From Acidimicrobiia bacterium (GTDB lineage: Bacteria; Actinomycetota; Acidimicrobiia; Acidimicrobiales; Aldehydirespiratoraceae), in NCBI GenBank assembly GCA_021296315.1, contig JAGWAO010000015.1, positions 1 through 50,117 of the forward strand: a stretch of DNA of 50,117 nucleotides, in the 5' to 3' direction. The translations under genes and the position numbers were made by a program. Positions 1 to 9,423 of this stretch are shown in pieces (the first letter of the stretch is position 1; each line of letters opens with the position of its first letter). The notes beneath the pieces are model-generated. The model was given only the letters and a program-made list of their open reading frames with translations, was not told the origin of the DNA and searched no databases.

Positions 1-867
1 GCCGACGATCTCCATGATCTCGGTGGTGATGGCGTCCTGGCGGGCCTGGTTCATGGCCCGCGACAGCTTGGTGATCAGCTCCTCGGCGTTGTCGGTGGCC
101 GCCTTCATGGCCCGCTGCCGGCTGGCGTGCTCGGAGGCGGCCGCATCCAGCAGCGCACCGTAGAGCCGGGCCTCGGTGTAGCGGGGCAGCAGCGCCTCCA
201 GCACCGCCTCGGGTGACGGCTCGAACTCGAAGCTCCCCTCCCGACCCGAGCCTGAGCCCTCCGTGGCCATCACCTCGGTGTCGACCAGGGGCAGGAAGCG
301 CCGCACGACCACCCGCTGGGTGCCAATCGACACGAACTCCGTGTAGATCAACTCCACCTGGTCGACGGCCTCCGACAGGAACGACTCGCTGACCGTCTCC
401 GCGATCCGGCGGGCGTCGTCATAGGACGGGTTGTCGCTGAACCCCGACATGGCGTTGTCGATGCGGTAGTTGCGGAAGCGGAAGTAGCTGGCCGACTTGC
501 GGCCCACGCAGCACAGCGAATAGCCCTTGCCCTCCGACATGTGGGCCATGACCTGGCGCTCCGCGGTGCGGATGACCGATGTGTTGTAGGCCCCGGCCAG
601 ACCGCGGTCGCCGGTGATGATGATGACCCCGACGTTGCGCATCTCGGGCGCCTGCCGCAGCAGGGGATGGTCGACCTCGGCCCCACCGGCGGCCAGGTCC
701 TCGATCACGCTGGCGATCAACCGGGCGTAGGGCCGGGCCGCGTTGGCCCTCTGCATGGCCTTCACGACCCGGGTGGCCGCGATCAGCTCCATGGCGCGGG
801 TGATCTTCTTGGTGGACTGGATGCTGCCGATGCGCCGGCGCAACTCCCGTTCTTTGCCTCCAGGCAC
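1..867 (-). CDS. atpG: ATP synthase F1 gamma subunit, 3' end cut by window edge
   Basis: The frame is open from a GTG at 867 to the window edge, giving 289 codons. It starts VPGGKERELRRRIGSIQ, then STKKITRAMELIAA, which is the conserved first helix of gamma that forms the central rotor shaft. At the edge it reads NQARQDAITTEIMEIVG, the conserved C-terminal helix, so only a few codons are missing. Gamma couples rotation of the c ring to catalysis in the alpha/beta hexamer on the cytoplasmic side. The gene lies 26 bp downstream of atpA on the same strand, as in a normal atp operon; beta and epsilon should follow outside the window. Family assignment is secure. The GTG start rests on the conserved N-terminus only. 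Confidence 0.95.
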   Translation of the reverse strand, partial: MPGGKERELRRRIGSIQSTKKITRAMELIAATRVVKAMQRANAARPYARLIASVIEDLAAGGAEVDHPLLRQAPEMRNVGVIIITGDRGLAGAYNTSVIRTAERQVMAHMSEGKGYSLCCVGRKSASYFRFRNYRIDNAMSGFSDNPSYDDARRIAETVSESFLSEAVDQVELIYTEFVSIGTQRVVVRRFLPLVDTEVMATEGSGSGREGSFEFEPSPEAVLEALLPRYTEARLYGALLDAAASEHASRQRAMKAATDNAEELITKLSRAMNQARQDAITTEIMEIVG

Positions 868-893
868 GGCTAGGCCTCAGTCCCTCAGCGCCT

Positions 894-2528
894 CTAGCCC
901 TCGTCCCGGCTCAAGTCCTCTTCGGGCAGGGTCGTCTCCGCGTCGACCATAGTGGCCTGCTCCTCGCCCTGCTCGGTCGCCTCGGGCGCCTGCCCCGCGG
1001 CGGCGTCCGAGGTCTCGAACTGCTCGGCGAAGGCCTTGACCCGGGCGTCGAAGTCGTCGGTGTCGGAGATGGCCCCGCTGTCGCGGACCTCGGACAGCGT
1101 CGCGGCCTCGCGGGTTCGGAACCAGTCGAGCAGCTCGCTCTCGAAGCGTCGCACATCGCCGATCGGAACATCGTCGAGGTAGCCGTGGGTGCCGGCGTAG
1201 ATCGACACCACCTGCTCCTCCACTGGAAGCGGGCTGTTGACCCCCTGCTTGAGCAACTCGGTGAGGCGGTAGCCCCGCTCGAGCTGGGCCTTGGACACTG
1301 CGTCGAGGTCGGAGCCGAAGGCGGCGAAGGCCTCGAGCTCCCGGAACTGCTGCAGGTCGCCCTTGAGGGTGCCCACCGCGGTCTTCATGGCCTTCACCTG
1401 GGCCGCGCCGCCCACCCGGCTGACCGAGATGCCCACGTCCACCGCGGGGCGGATTCCCGACTTGAACAGGTCGTCCTGAAGGAATATCTGGCCGTCGGTG
1501 ATGGAGATCACGTTGGTGGGAATGTACGCCGAGACGTCGCCGGCCTTGGTCTCGATCACCGGCAGCGCGGTCAGCGAGCCCGCGCCGCGCTCGTCACTGA
1601 GCTTGGCCGCCCGCTCCAGCAGGCGGCTGTGAAGGTAGAACACGTCGCCGGGATAGGCCTCACGCCCCGGCGGCCGCCGCAGCAGCAGCGACACCTGGCG
1701 GTAGGCCTCGGCCTGCTTGGACAGGTCGTCGTAGATGACCAGGGCGTGCTCACCGTTCTCCATCCAATGCTGGCCCATGGCGCACCCGGCGTAGGGGGCC
1801 AGGTACTTGTAGGGCGCCGGGTCCGACGCCGGGGCCACCACCACCACCGTGTAGTCCATGGCCCCCAACTCGTCGAGGGTGGCCACCGCCTGGGCCACGG
1901 TGGAAGCCTTCTGGCCGATGGCCACGTAGATGCACTTCAGGTCGAGGCCGCGCTGGTTCAGGATGGTGTCGAGCGCGATGGTGGTCTTGCCCGTCTTGCG
2001 GTCGCCGATGATCAACTCGCGCTGGCCCCGGCCGATGGGGATGAGAGAGTCGATGGACTTGATGCCGGTCTGCATCGGCTCGTGCACCGGCTTGCGGCCC
2101 GTGATTCCAGGCGCCTGGATCTCCATGCGCCTCGGGATCGGGTTGGACAGCGGGCCCTTGCCGTCGACCGGCTCGCCCAGCGGATTGACTACCCGGCCGA
2201 GCAGGCCGTCGCCCACCGGGATCGACAGGATGTCGCCGGTGGCCTGCACCGGCTGGCCCTCCTCGATGCCCTCCACATCGCCGAGGACCACCGCGCCGAT
2301 GGAGGTCTCGTCGAGGTTCAGCGCCAGGCCGACGACGCCGTTGGCGAAGCGCAGCATCTCGTTGACGGCCGCGTCGGGCAGCCCGGACACCCGGGCGATG
2401 CCGTCGCCCACCTCTAGCACGCGGCCTACCGTCGACTGCTCCAGCGCAGGGGTGAATCCCTCGAGGTTCTGGCGGATGGCGGCCGCGATGTCCGCGGTGT
2501 TGATCGTTAGTTGTGCAGTGTCACTCAT
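894..2528 (-). CDS. atpA: ATP synthase F1 alpha subunit
   Basis: The product has 544 residues, slightly long for alpha (about 500-550). The N-terminus [12 protein letters not shown]-like segment ([14 protein letters not shown]) is the usual alpha start. The P-loop GDRKTGKT lies near residues 175-182 and the alpha signature [14 protein letters not shown] follows near 370. The last 35 residues or so form an acidic tail rich in Glu that extends past the conserved fold. Alpha binds non-catalytic nucleotide in the F1 hexamer. The gene sits between atpH and atpG in the atp operon. It is separated from atpH by 137 bp that hold a copy of the dispersed repeat, unusual for an operon that normally has tight spacing. 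Start is the ATG at 2528. Confidence 0.97.
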   Translation of the reverse strand: MSDTAQLTINTADIAAAIRQNLEGFTPALEQSTVGRVLEVGDGIARVSGLPDAAVNEMLRFANGVVGLALNLDETSIGAVVLGDVEGIEEGQPVQATGDILSIPVGDGLLGRVVNPLGEPVDGKGPLSNPIPRRMEIQAPGITGRKPVHEPMQTGIKSIDSLIPIGRGQRELIIGDRKTGKTTIALDTILNQRGLDLKCIYVAIGQKASTVAQAVATLDELGAMDYTVVVVAPASDPAPYKYLAPYAGCAMGQHWMENGEHALVIYDDLSKQAEAYRQVSLLLRRPPGREAYPGDVFYLHSRLLERAAKLSDERGAGSLTALPVIETKAGDVSAYIPTNVISITDGQIFLQDDLFKSGIRPAVDVGISVSRVGGAAQVKAMKTAVGTLKGDLQQFRELEAFAAFGSDLDAVSKAQLERGYRLTELLKQGVNSPLPVEEQVVSIYAGTHGYLDDVPIGDVRRFESELLDWFRTREAATLSEVRDSGAISDTDDFDARVKAFAEQFETSDAAAGQAPEATEQGEEQATMVDAETTLPEEDLSRDEG

Positions 2529-2567
2529 GTTGGGTCACTCAATCTCCTGGGGCCCGGCGCGCTCATT

Positions 2568-2666
2568 CCCGCTCTTGTTCGCTCCGCTCACGGGCCGCTC
2601 GGGCCACGGCCTCGCTAGGCGCCTGCCGTCCTCGCTAATGGGTCGCTCCTTGTCCGCTCGGCCTCT
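2568..2666 (+). repeat. Dispersed intergenic repeat, copy A (long-spacer form)
   Basis: Copy A of the repeat family. It has a core of about 46 bp (2568-2614, containing CACGGGCCGCTCGGGCCACG), a spacer of about 40 bp, and an end block CCGCTCGGCCTCT at 2654-2666 that touches the stop codon of atpH. It lies inside the atp operon, between atpH and atpA. Confidence 0.85.
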
Positions 2667-3208
2667 CAACCGAGGCCGCTTCGCATCTGCTGCAGGCGGC
2701 TGCGCACGCTGCCGTCGATCACGTCGTCGCCGATCTCGGTGACCACCCCGCCGACCACGTTGGGATCGACGATGGCCTGGATCTCGACATCGAGTCCCGA
2801 AGAGGCCTTGATGGCTGCGGCCAGCCGGGCCCGCTGCTCGCTCGACAACTCCACCGCGCTGCGCACACGGGCTACTCGCCGGTTGCGTCCGGCTGCGGCC
2901 CGGTCGATGGCGGCGTCGATGATCTCGGCGATTTCGCCGCCCCGGCCCGCGCCGACCACCAGTGACACCAGCGCCGCGGTGGTGGGCAGGGCCCGACCTC
3001 CGAGCAGGTCGTCGGTGATCCGCAGCCGTCGCTCCACGTCGATAACCGGATCAGCCAGCGTCGACTTCAGCTCCTCGCTGTGGCGCAGGGCCTCGGCGAA
3101 ACGGGAAAGCTCGTCCTCGACCTCGGGTTGGTCGCCCTCAGCCCGGGCCACGGCCAGAACGGCATCGGCGTAGCCGCTGATGCGGTCCGAAGCAGACTGG
3201 TCGGCCAT
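2666..3208 (-). CDS. atpH: ATP synthase F1 delta subunit (OSCP homologue)
   Basis: The product is 180 residues, the usual length for bacterial delta. The N-terminal helical domain contains SGYADAVLAVARAEG and the C-terminal part DPNVVGGVVTEIGDDVIDGS is the conserved delta signature before the final helix, SVRSRLQQMRSGL. Delta attaches F1 to the b stalk. Unlike mycobacteria, where delta is fused to a b-like segment, delta here stands alone. It lies 66 bp downstream of the c-b open frame and upstream of atpA. Its stop codon abuts repeat copy A. Start is the ATG at 3208. Confidence 0.95.
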   Translation of the reverse strand: MADQSASDRISGYADAVLAVARAEGDQPEVEDELSRFAEALRHSEELKSTLADPVIDVERRLRITDDLLGGRALPTTAALVSLVVGAGRGGEIAEIIDAAIDRAAAGRNRRVARVRSAVELSSEQRARLAAAIKASSGLDVEIQAIVDPNVVGGVVTEIGDDVIDGSVRSRLQQMRSGLG

Positions 3209-3274
3209 CGCTCAGGTCCTGCCGATGGCCCGGATGTCAGCACACTGCGGGTTCGGGGCTGCTGATGACACCGT

Positions 3275-4324
<1,050 letters not shown>

Positions 4325-5092
4325 CTAGTGCGCGGGGTGCATGGAGCCGCCGATGTAGACCGCGGTGAGGATGGTGAAGATGAAGGCCTGCAGGAACGAG
4401 ACCAGGATCTCGAAGGCGGTCATCAGGATGAGCATCACGAAGGGTAGGGCCGCAGGCACGTAGAAGAACTCCCACAGCGTGGCCGAAAGGATGGCGAAGG
4501 TGACCAGCAGAAGATGCCCCGCCACCATGTTGGCCCAGAGCCGGACGGCCAGCGAGAAGGGCCGCACCACGAAGGTGGAGACCAGATGGATCGGCGTGAC
4601 GATCACGTAGAGGATCTTGGGGACTCCCGGCGGGAACAGTTCGTTCTTCAGGTAGCCGAACGGGCCCTGGCTCTTGACGCCGACCACGTTGTAGATCACC
4701 CACACGAGCAGGGCGAGGGTGATGGGCATGGCCATGCGGCTGTTGGCCGGGAACTGGATGAACGGGATGATCTCGGTGATGTTCGAGAACAGGATGAAGA
4801 AGAACATCGAGGTCAGGAAGGGCATGAACTTCCTGCCGTCGGGACCGATGGTCTGCATCACCACCGAGTTCTCGATGAAGTTCACCCCCGACTCGGCCAC
4901 ATGCTGCACGCCGGCCGGGACCAGCGACTCCCGGGGACGACCGGCCAGTCCGAACAGCACCATGGTGGCTGCGGTCGCGGCCAGATAGATGAGGACGGTC
5001 TTATTGACGGCCAGCGGCGTGCCGTCGAGCCAGATGGTGGGCCAGTCGAACAGGTGGCTTACCGGCGGGAACTCGAGAGCGAGGATGCTCAT
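4325..5092 (-). CDS. atpB: ATP synthase Fo a subunit
   Basis: The product is 255 residues from the ATG at 5092 (MSILALEFPPVSHLF). That start overlaps the stop of the AtpI-like gene by four bases (ATGA). The open frame runs further upstream but that part is a shadow of the AtpI-like gene. Five or more membrane segments are visible. The proton-channel arginine lies in PFSLAVRLWANMVAGH, and the C-terminal helix contains FEILVSFLQAFIFTILTAVYIG. Subunit a forms the two half-channels next to the c ring in the plasma membrane. It is the first structural Fo gene of the cluster, followed after 69 bp by the c-b frame. Confidence 0.96.
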   Translation of the reverse strand: MSILALEFPPVSHLFDWPTIWLDGTPLAVNKTVLIYLAATAATMVLFGLAGRPRESLVPAGVQHVAESGVNFIENSVVMQTIGPDGRKFMPFLTSMFFFILFSNITEIIPFIQFPANSRMAMPITLALLVWVIYNVVGVKSQGPFGYLKNELFPPGVPKILYVIVTPIHLVSTFVVRPFSLAVRLWANMVAGHLLLVTFAILSATLWEFFYVPAALPFVMLILMTAFEILVSFLQAFIFTILTAVYIGGSMHPAH

Positions 5093-5574
5093 GCCGGAGT
5101 CTCCGATCGGGTCCGAGCCGGCTTGAGACCCGGGAAGGCCAGCGAGGCCGAGACGTGACGGGCCTCGACGATCAGCAGGCCCAGGTGAGTGACGAGCAGG
5201 CTCACTGCGAAGGGCAGCAGCTCGAACCAGTCGTGGTGGCGGACGGGCAGCACAGCGGCGGTGACGATACCGAGGCGGACGACGTAACCGCCCATCGCCG
5301 CGGCCATCATCGCCGAGGGCCCCATGCGGGCCCCCCAACCGATGGCGGCTGCGCCCAGCACGAAGTTGACCAGCACCAGCGCCAGGGCCAGGCCGACCGA
5401 GAGCGCCCCGGTCCATCCCCACCCGATCGCGCCGCCGACCAGCAGCGGCACCGCGAACACCACGGAGCGACGCACCATGTCGCGAGCCACGGCCTGCTCG
5501 GGCGCGGCCGGTGCTTCCAGCGAGGCGGGCGTATCCGGCTCGACGACCGGGGCTGCGTCAGAGGCAGTGCTCAT
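5089..5574 (-). CDS. AtpI-like membrane protein upstream of atpB
   Basis: The product is 161 residues from the ATG at 5574. It has an Ala/Pro/Glu-rich cytoplasmic N-terminus of about 35 residues, then about four hydrophobic segments (VFAVPLLVGGAIGWGW, ALALVLVNFVLGAAAIGW, then GGYVVRLGIVTAAVL and FAVSLLVTHLGLLIV). The position directly before atpB and the membrane topology match the ATP synthase subunit I family, which helps assemble the c ring or supply Mg. Start and stop overlap the neighbouring genes by ATGA on both sides, so the three genes are translationally coupled. Sequence identity within this family is low, so the call leans on context. Confidence 0.7.
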   Translation of the reverse strand: MSTASDAAPVVEPDTPASLEAPAAPEQAVARDMVRRSVVFAVPLLVGGAIGWGWTGALSVGLALALVLVNFVLGAAAIGWGARMGPSAMMAAAMGGYVVRLGIVTAAVLPVRHHDWFELLPFAVSLLVTHLGLLIVEARHVSASLAFPGLKPARTRSETPA

Positions 5575-5870
5575 GGCGGGCCGGAATCCGCAGGATCGGG
5601 ACTGCCATAGGCGGCCCGGCGGTTCTCGAGGGCCTCGTCCATTGATGTGCCGTAGGCGCGGGCGAAGCTCCATACCTGATAGCCGAAGACCACCACTACC
5701 AGCACCAGGGTCACCAGCGGGAACGTGCCCAGGCGGCCGTCGACGAGCCAGCCGCCGAAACCGAAGATGGCAGGGGTGGCGATCATCTCGAACGCCTTGG
5801 CCAGCGCGTCGCCCGCACCGGCGCGGATCTCGGCCGCGCCAGCGCGAGGATTCCCCTCGGTGTGGTCCAT
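5571..5870 (-). CDS. AtpZ/AtpI-type small membrane protein
   Basis: The product is 99 residues with two membrane helices: AFEMIATPAIFGFGGWLVD, then a short loop GRLGTFP, then LVTLVLVVVVFGYQVWSFA. The helix-G-helix hairpin with a GWxxDxxLGT-like turn is typical of the AtpZ family found at the head of atp operons, implicated in Mg/Ca transport or c-ring assembly. The tail is charged and Pro-rich. It starts at the ATG at 5870, and its stop overlaps the next gene's ATG by four bases. It is the first gene of the atp cluster; rpmE lies 30 bp upstream on the same strand. Confidence 0.7.
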   Translation of the reverse strand: MDHTEGNPRAGAAEIRAGAGDALAKAFEMIATPAIFGFGGWLVDGRLGTFPLVTLVLVVVVFGYQVWSFARAYGTSMDEALENRRAAYGSPDPADSGPP

Positions 5871-5900
5871 CGTCGACGGTGCCCGCGGACCCTGCGATGT

Positions 5901-6158
5901 CTACTCGCGGCCCTTGCGGCGGCCGTAACGACGCTCGAAACGCTCCACCCGACCCGCAGTGTCGACGATCTGCATCGTCCCGGTGAAGAACGGGTGGCTT
6001 GCGCTCGAGATCTCCACCTTCGCCAGCGGGTAGGTGTTGCCGTCGGACCACTCGATGGTGTCGCTGGTGGCGATGGTGGAACGGGTGAGGAACGAAGTGC
6101 CGGCGGACTGGTCGGAGAAGACAACCAGCCGGTACTCGGGGTGAATGTCAGTCTTCAT
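5901..6158 (-). CDS. rpmE2: Ribosomal protein L31, type B
   Basis: The product is 85 residues, starting [14 protein letters not shown]. It contains [12 protein letters not shown] and [20 protein letters not shown], the canonical L31 type B signature. There is no CxxC pair, so this is the zinc-independent form. L31 belongs to the large ribosomal subunit and forms a bridge to the small subunit. The frame extends upstream, but the ATG at 6158 fits the family start. It lies between rho and the atp genes, matching the rho-rpmE order I recall from actinobacteria. The prfA and hemK genes that I would expect between rpmE and atp in mycobacteria are absent. Confidence 0.95.
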   Translation of the reverse strand: MKTDIHPEYRLVVFSDQSAGTSFLTRSTIATSDTIEWSDGNTYPLAKVEISSASHPFFTGTMQIVDTAGRVERFERRYGRRKGRE

Positions 6159-6241
6159 CGGGGCACCAGTCTGTAAGTCGGACGGGCCGGTCACAACCCC
6201 CGCGGCAACGAACTTTGGCCTAGTCCCGTTTCAAGTCGGGA

Positions 6242-7795
6242 TCAGCGCAGCAACTCTGCATTGGAGGGGGTGCTGCGGAGCTTGGAGAGCGCCGTTTCCA
6301 GAGCCTCTACCACAGCTCCCGGGTCGCCGTCCGCCGAGCCGTCGGTGAAGCTGCGCCGCAGTTGCTGGAGGGCCTGCACTTCATCTGCATCGAGAAAGCG
6401 TTCCTCGTCGCGCGACACGGAGGCGGTTATGTCGATGGCCGGGAACAGCCCGAGTTGCGCGGCCCACCGGTCGAGGCAGACCTCGGTGTTGGCCGTGCCC
6501 ACGAACTCGTCGCACAGGACGCCCGGCAGCGAGCTCGATCCGTCCGAGACGAGGGAGGCGACCATCGTCAGCGAGCCTCTCTCGGAGACGTTGCGGCCCG
6601 CGCCAAAGAGCTTCTTGGGCATGTGCACGGCGCCGCTCTCGACGTTGCCGCTGTAGGCCCGTCCCGCGTTGGAGAGCGCAGCGTTGTAAGCCTGGGCCAG
6701 GGAGGTGAGGCTGTCGAGCACCATCGCGACATTCTGCCCGGACTCGACGAGGCGCTTGACCCGCTCGACGGTCATCTCGGCCGTCTGAACGTGCTCCTCT
6801 GGAGTCTGGTCGAACGACGTGGCGGCGACATCGCCGTGGCGCACGCAGCGCTGCACCTCCGTGATGTCCTCGGGCCGCTGGTCGAGGAAGAGCCCCATCA
6901 CGAAGATGTCGGGCTCGTTCGTCTCGATAGCGGAGATCAGGGAGGTGAGCACCTCGGAGATTCCAGATCGCCGGGGCCCCCTCACCAGGACTCGCTGGCC
7001 GACGCCGATGGGCGCCACCAGGTCGATGAGCCGAGCCGCGATCGCGTCGGGATCCTCGGGCTGCTCGAGCGTCAAGCGGCGTACCGCGTGGATCGGTGTC
7101 AGGTTCTCGAACACCGGACGATCCGACAACTCGGCCGGTCCGCCGTTGATCGACTCCAGCGTCAGCAGGGCGGGGTTCTTCTCAGCCCGGTTAGCGGGCC
7201 GGGACGTGCCCGTCAGGTGGTCGCCGCGGCGCAGGCCGTACTGGCGGATCGTCTTGACCGGCACGTAGGCGTCGTTGCGGTTCGGCAGGCAGCCGTCCAC
7301 CCTCAGGAAGCCGTAGCCCTCGTCGCGCAGGTCGAGACGGCCCGAGACCGCAACCGGATCGCCGTCCCAGCTGTCGTCGCGGTCACGATCCCGGTCGCGG
7401 TTGCGGCGGCGACGGCGACGATTGCCCGGATCTACCTCTTCCTCGGCGCGATCCGGGGTGCGCTGCTCATCGCGGTGATTCGCGGTCGTGCCGTTGCCGG
7501 TGTCGTCGTTCTGCCCACCGTCGCTCCCGGCGGCCGGGGCGTCGGAGTTGGGGCGGGCCGCTGGGTTGGACTCTTCGGAACCAGCCGGGGCGGCTTCATC
7601 GGACGCGGCCACCGATCCGGCGCCTGCCGGCTGCGTGATCCTGGCACCGTCGGCAGTCAGATCGATGATCAGTTGGATGATCTCGTCCTTGCGGGCCCGG
7701 CTGGAGGGTTTGGCTCCCAGTGCCGCGGCGATCTGATTGAGTTCGCCACGATCTTTGCGTTGCAGCGTGGACCGCCGCATCTCGGTCGCTTCCAC
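6242..7795 (-). CDS. rho: Rho transcription terminator homologue with degraded ATPase motifs
   Basis: The product has 517 residues. It has an N-terminal Rho helix domain (about 11-48), an acidic then Arg/Asp-rich disordered insert (about 55-145), a cold-shock RNA-binding domain (about 148-215, with DEGYGFLRV) and a RecA-like C-terminal domain. By eye against E. coli Rho recalled from memory, the P-loop APPKAGKT is replaced by GPRRSGIS (273-280), the catalytic Glu211 by Gln306 (LDQRPED), and Arg269 of the Walker B region by Ser365. Asp265 (D361) and the arginine-finger position (R462) are kept. The gene occupies the usual rho place between thrC and rpmE. It is either a pseudoenzyme or a diverged paralogue. 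A second start (ATG at 7780) is possible. Confidence 0.85.
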   Translation of the reverse strand: MEATEMRRSTLQRKDRGELNQIAAALGAKPSSRARKDEIIQLIIDLTADGARITQPAGAGSVAASDEAAPAGSEESNPAARPNSDAPAAGSDGGQNDDTGNGTTANHRDEQRTPDRAEEEVDPGNRRRRRRNRDRDRDRDDSWDGDPVAVSGRLDLRDEGYGFLRVDGCLPNRNDAYVPVKTIRQYGLRRGDHLTGTSRPANRAEKNPALLTLESINGGPAELSDRPVFENLTPIHAVRRLTLEQPEDPDAIAARLIDLVAPIGVGQRVLVRGPRRSGISEVLTSLISAIETNEPDIFVMGLFLDQRPEDITEVQRCVRHGDVAATSFDQTPEEHVQTAEMTVERVKRLVESGQNVAMVLDSLTSLAQAYNAALSNAGRAYSGNVESGAVHMPKKLFGAGRNVSERGSLTMVASLVSDGSSSLPGVLCDEFVGTANTEVCLDRWAAQLGLFPAIDITASVSRDEERFLDADEVQALQQLRRSFTDGSADGDPGAVVEALETALSKLRSTPSNAELLR

Positions 7796-7988
7796 GGATG
7801 AATTCCCCGGTTGTCGGATTCAGGTATCCCGGCTCGGCGAAGCGACGCATCACGAGCCGGAGCACAGCCGTCACGCCGAAGGCGCGCGCCGATGCGATGA
7901 AGGCTACGCACCAGACGGGGGTGACCGCAACCAGTGGTCGGCCATTGCTCGGCCGGGCAGCCGGCTACGGCAGCAACAAGCGGCGCGC

Positions 7989-9386
7989 TCAGTCTCTTCG
8001 CACCGACCGGACGAAGTCCTTGACCGCATCCACGCGGTTGGGCAGCGAGGTGCAGCGCTCAGGCCGGTCTGCCACCGCCGCCAGAGCCGGAGGCGGCTCC
8101 GGCGTGCGTCCGGTGGCGCGCGCCACCGCCTCGGGGAACTTGGCCGGGTGGGCCGTGGCCAGCGACACGACCAGCTCTTGTGGCCGGCGGCAGCGCTGGG
8201 CCACCCCCACCCCGACGGCGGTGTGGGGGTCGATCAACATCTGCGACCCCGCGTGGACGCGGCCCATCACGTCGAGGGTCTCGGGGTCGTCCAGCCGGTC
8301 GCCGGCGAACTCGGCCCTGATGCGCCGGTGCTGCTCCGCGCTCAGCCCGGCCCGGCCTTCGGCCCGGAACCGGCCCAGCAAGGCTGCAGTGGCCGCCCCG
8401 TCGCCGTCGAAGAGTTCGAACAGCAGGCGCTCGAGATTGGACGAGATCTGGATGTCCATGCTGGGCGAGAGGGTGGGCGTCACGCCATGGGCGGCCAACT
8501 CGCCGGTCTCGACGAGCCGGCTGAGGATGTCGTTGGTGTTGGACGCTATCAGGAGGCGCCCGATCGGCAGCCCCATGCGACGGGCGTAGTGCCCGGCCAG
8601 CACGTTGCCGAAGTTGCCGGTGGGGACGCAGAACGTCACAGGCCGCTCATCGGACAGGAGCCGGGCCGCCCAGACGTAGTAGACGATCTGGGCGGCCACT
8701 CGGGCCCAATTGATCGAGTTGACCGCGGCCAGCCTCGACTCCGTACGGAACGGCTCGTCCCCGAACATCGCCTTGACCAGATCCTGGCAGTCGTCGAACG
8801 TGCCGTCCACGGCCACCGCGTGAACGTTGGACGCGTCGAGCGTGGTCATCTGGCGTCGCTGGATCTCGCTGGTGCGACCGGCAGGGTGAAGCACCACGAT
8901 GTCGAGGCGGTCGCGGCCGGCCACCGCCTCCATGGCCGCCGAGCCGGTGTCGCCCGAGGTGGCCGCAACGATCGTGGCCCGATCGTCGCGACGCTCCAGC
9001 TCATGGTCGAACAGCCGGGCCACCACCTGCAGGGCCACGTCCTTGAAGGCGAACGTGGGCCCGTGGAACAGCTCGAGCAGCCAGTGGTCGTCATCGAGGG
9101 CCACCAGCGGGCAGACATCGGGATGGTCGAAGGCGGCGTAGGCGTCGGCGACCAGTTCCGCAAGATCATCGTCATCGACGGCACCGCCAACGTAGGGGGC
9201 CATGATGCGAGCAGCCAGTTCGGCGTAGCTGAGCTCTCCCGCACCCAGCCGGGTGTCCTCCGGCAGCTTGGGCACGTGCTCGGGGACGTAGAGGCCGCCG
9301 TCGCCGGCGAGACCAGCCAACAACACCTCATCGAAGGCGAGGCGGGCGCGGGCGCCCATCGGAGATCGCGTGCTCACGTAGCGCAT
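7989..9386 (-). CDS. thrC: Threonine synthase
   Basis: The product is 465 residues from the ATG at 9386 (MRYVSTRSPMGARARLAF). It makes threonine from O-phosphohomoserine using PLP. The PLP lysine is in FHGPTFAFKDVALQVV (about residue 115), and the phosphate-binding loop is ATSGDTGSAAMEAV. Length and the N-terminal RSPMG segment fit the long threonine synthase class. It follows hom by 33 bp, and that gap is made of a 16-bp tandem repeat. A GTG at 9407 inside the repeat is an alternative start. No homoserine kinase gene (thrB) follows, although thrB sits between thrC and rho in mycobacteria. Confidence 0.95.
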   Translation of the reverse strand: MRYVSTRSPMGARARLAFDEVLLAGLAGDGGLYVPEHVPKLPEDTRLGAGELSYAELAARIMAPYVGGAVDDDDLAELVADAYAAFDHPDVCPLVALDDDHWLLELFHGPTFAFKDVALQVVARLFDHELERRDDRATIVAATSGDTGSAAMEAVAGRDRLDIVVLHPAGRTSEIQRRQMTTLDASNVHAVAVDGTFDDCQDLVKAMFGDEPFRTESRLAAVNSINWARVAAQIVYYVWAARLLSDERPVTFCVPTGNFGNVLAGHYARRMGLPIGRLLIASNTNDILSRLVETGELAAHGVTPTLSPSMDIQISSNLERLLFELFDGDGAATAALLGRFRAEGRAGLSAEQHRRIRAEFAGDRLDDPETLDVMGRVHAGSQMLIDPHTAVGVGVAQRCRRPQELVVSLATAHPAKFPEAVARATGRTPEPPPALAAVADRPERCTSLPNRVDAVKDFVRSVRRD

Positions 9387-9423
9387 GTCACTCGAAGCGC
9401 CTGTCACTCGAAGCGCCTGTCAC
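9376..9423 (-). repeat. 16-bp tandem repeat at the hom/thrC junction
   Basis: Read on the coding strand, two perfect copies of GTGACAGGCGCTTCGA (9423-9408 and 9407-9392) are followed by a third with three mismatches (9391-9376). The hom stop TGA is in the first copy, a possible GTG start begins the second, and the thrC ATG lies in the third. Confidence 0.8.
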
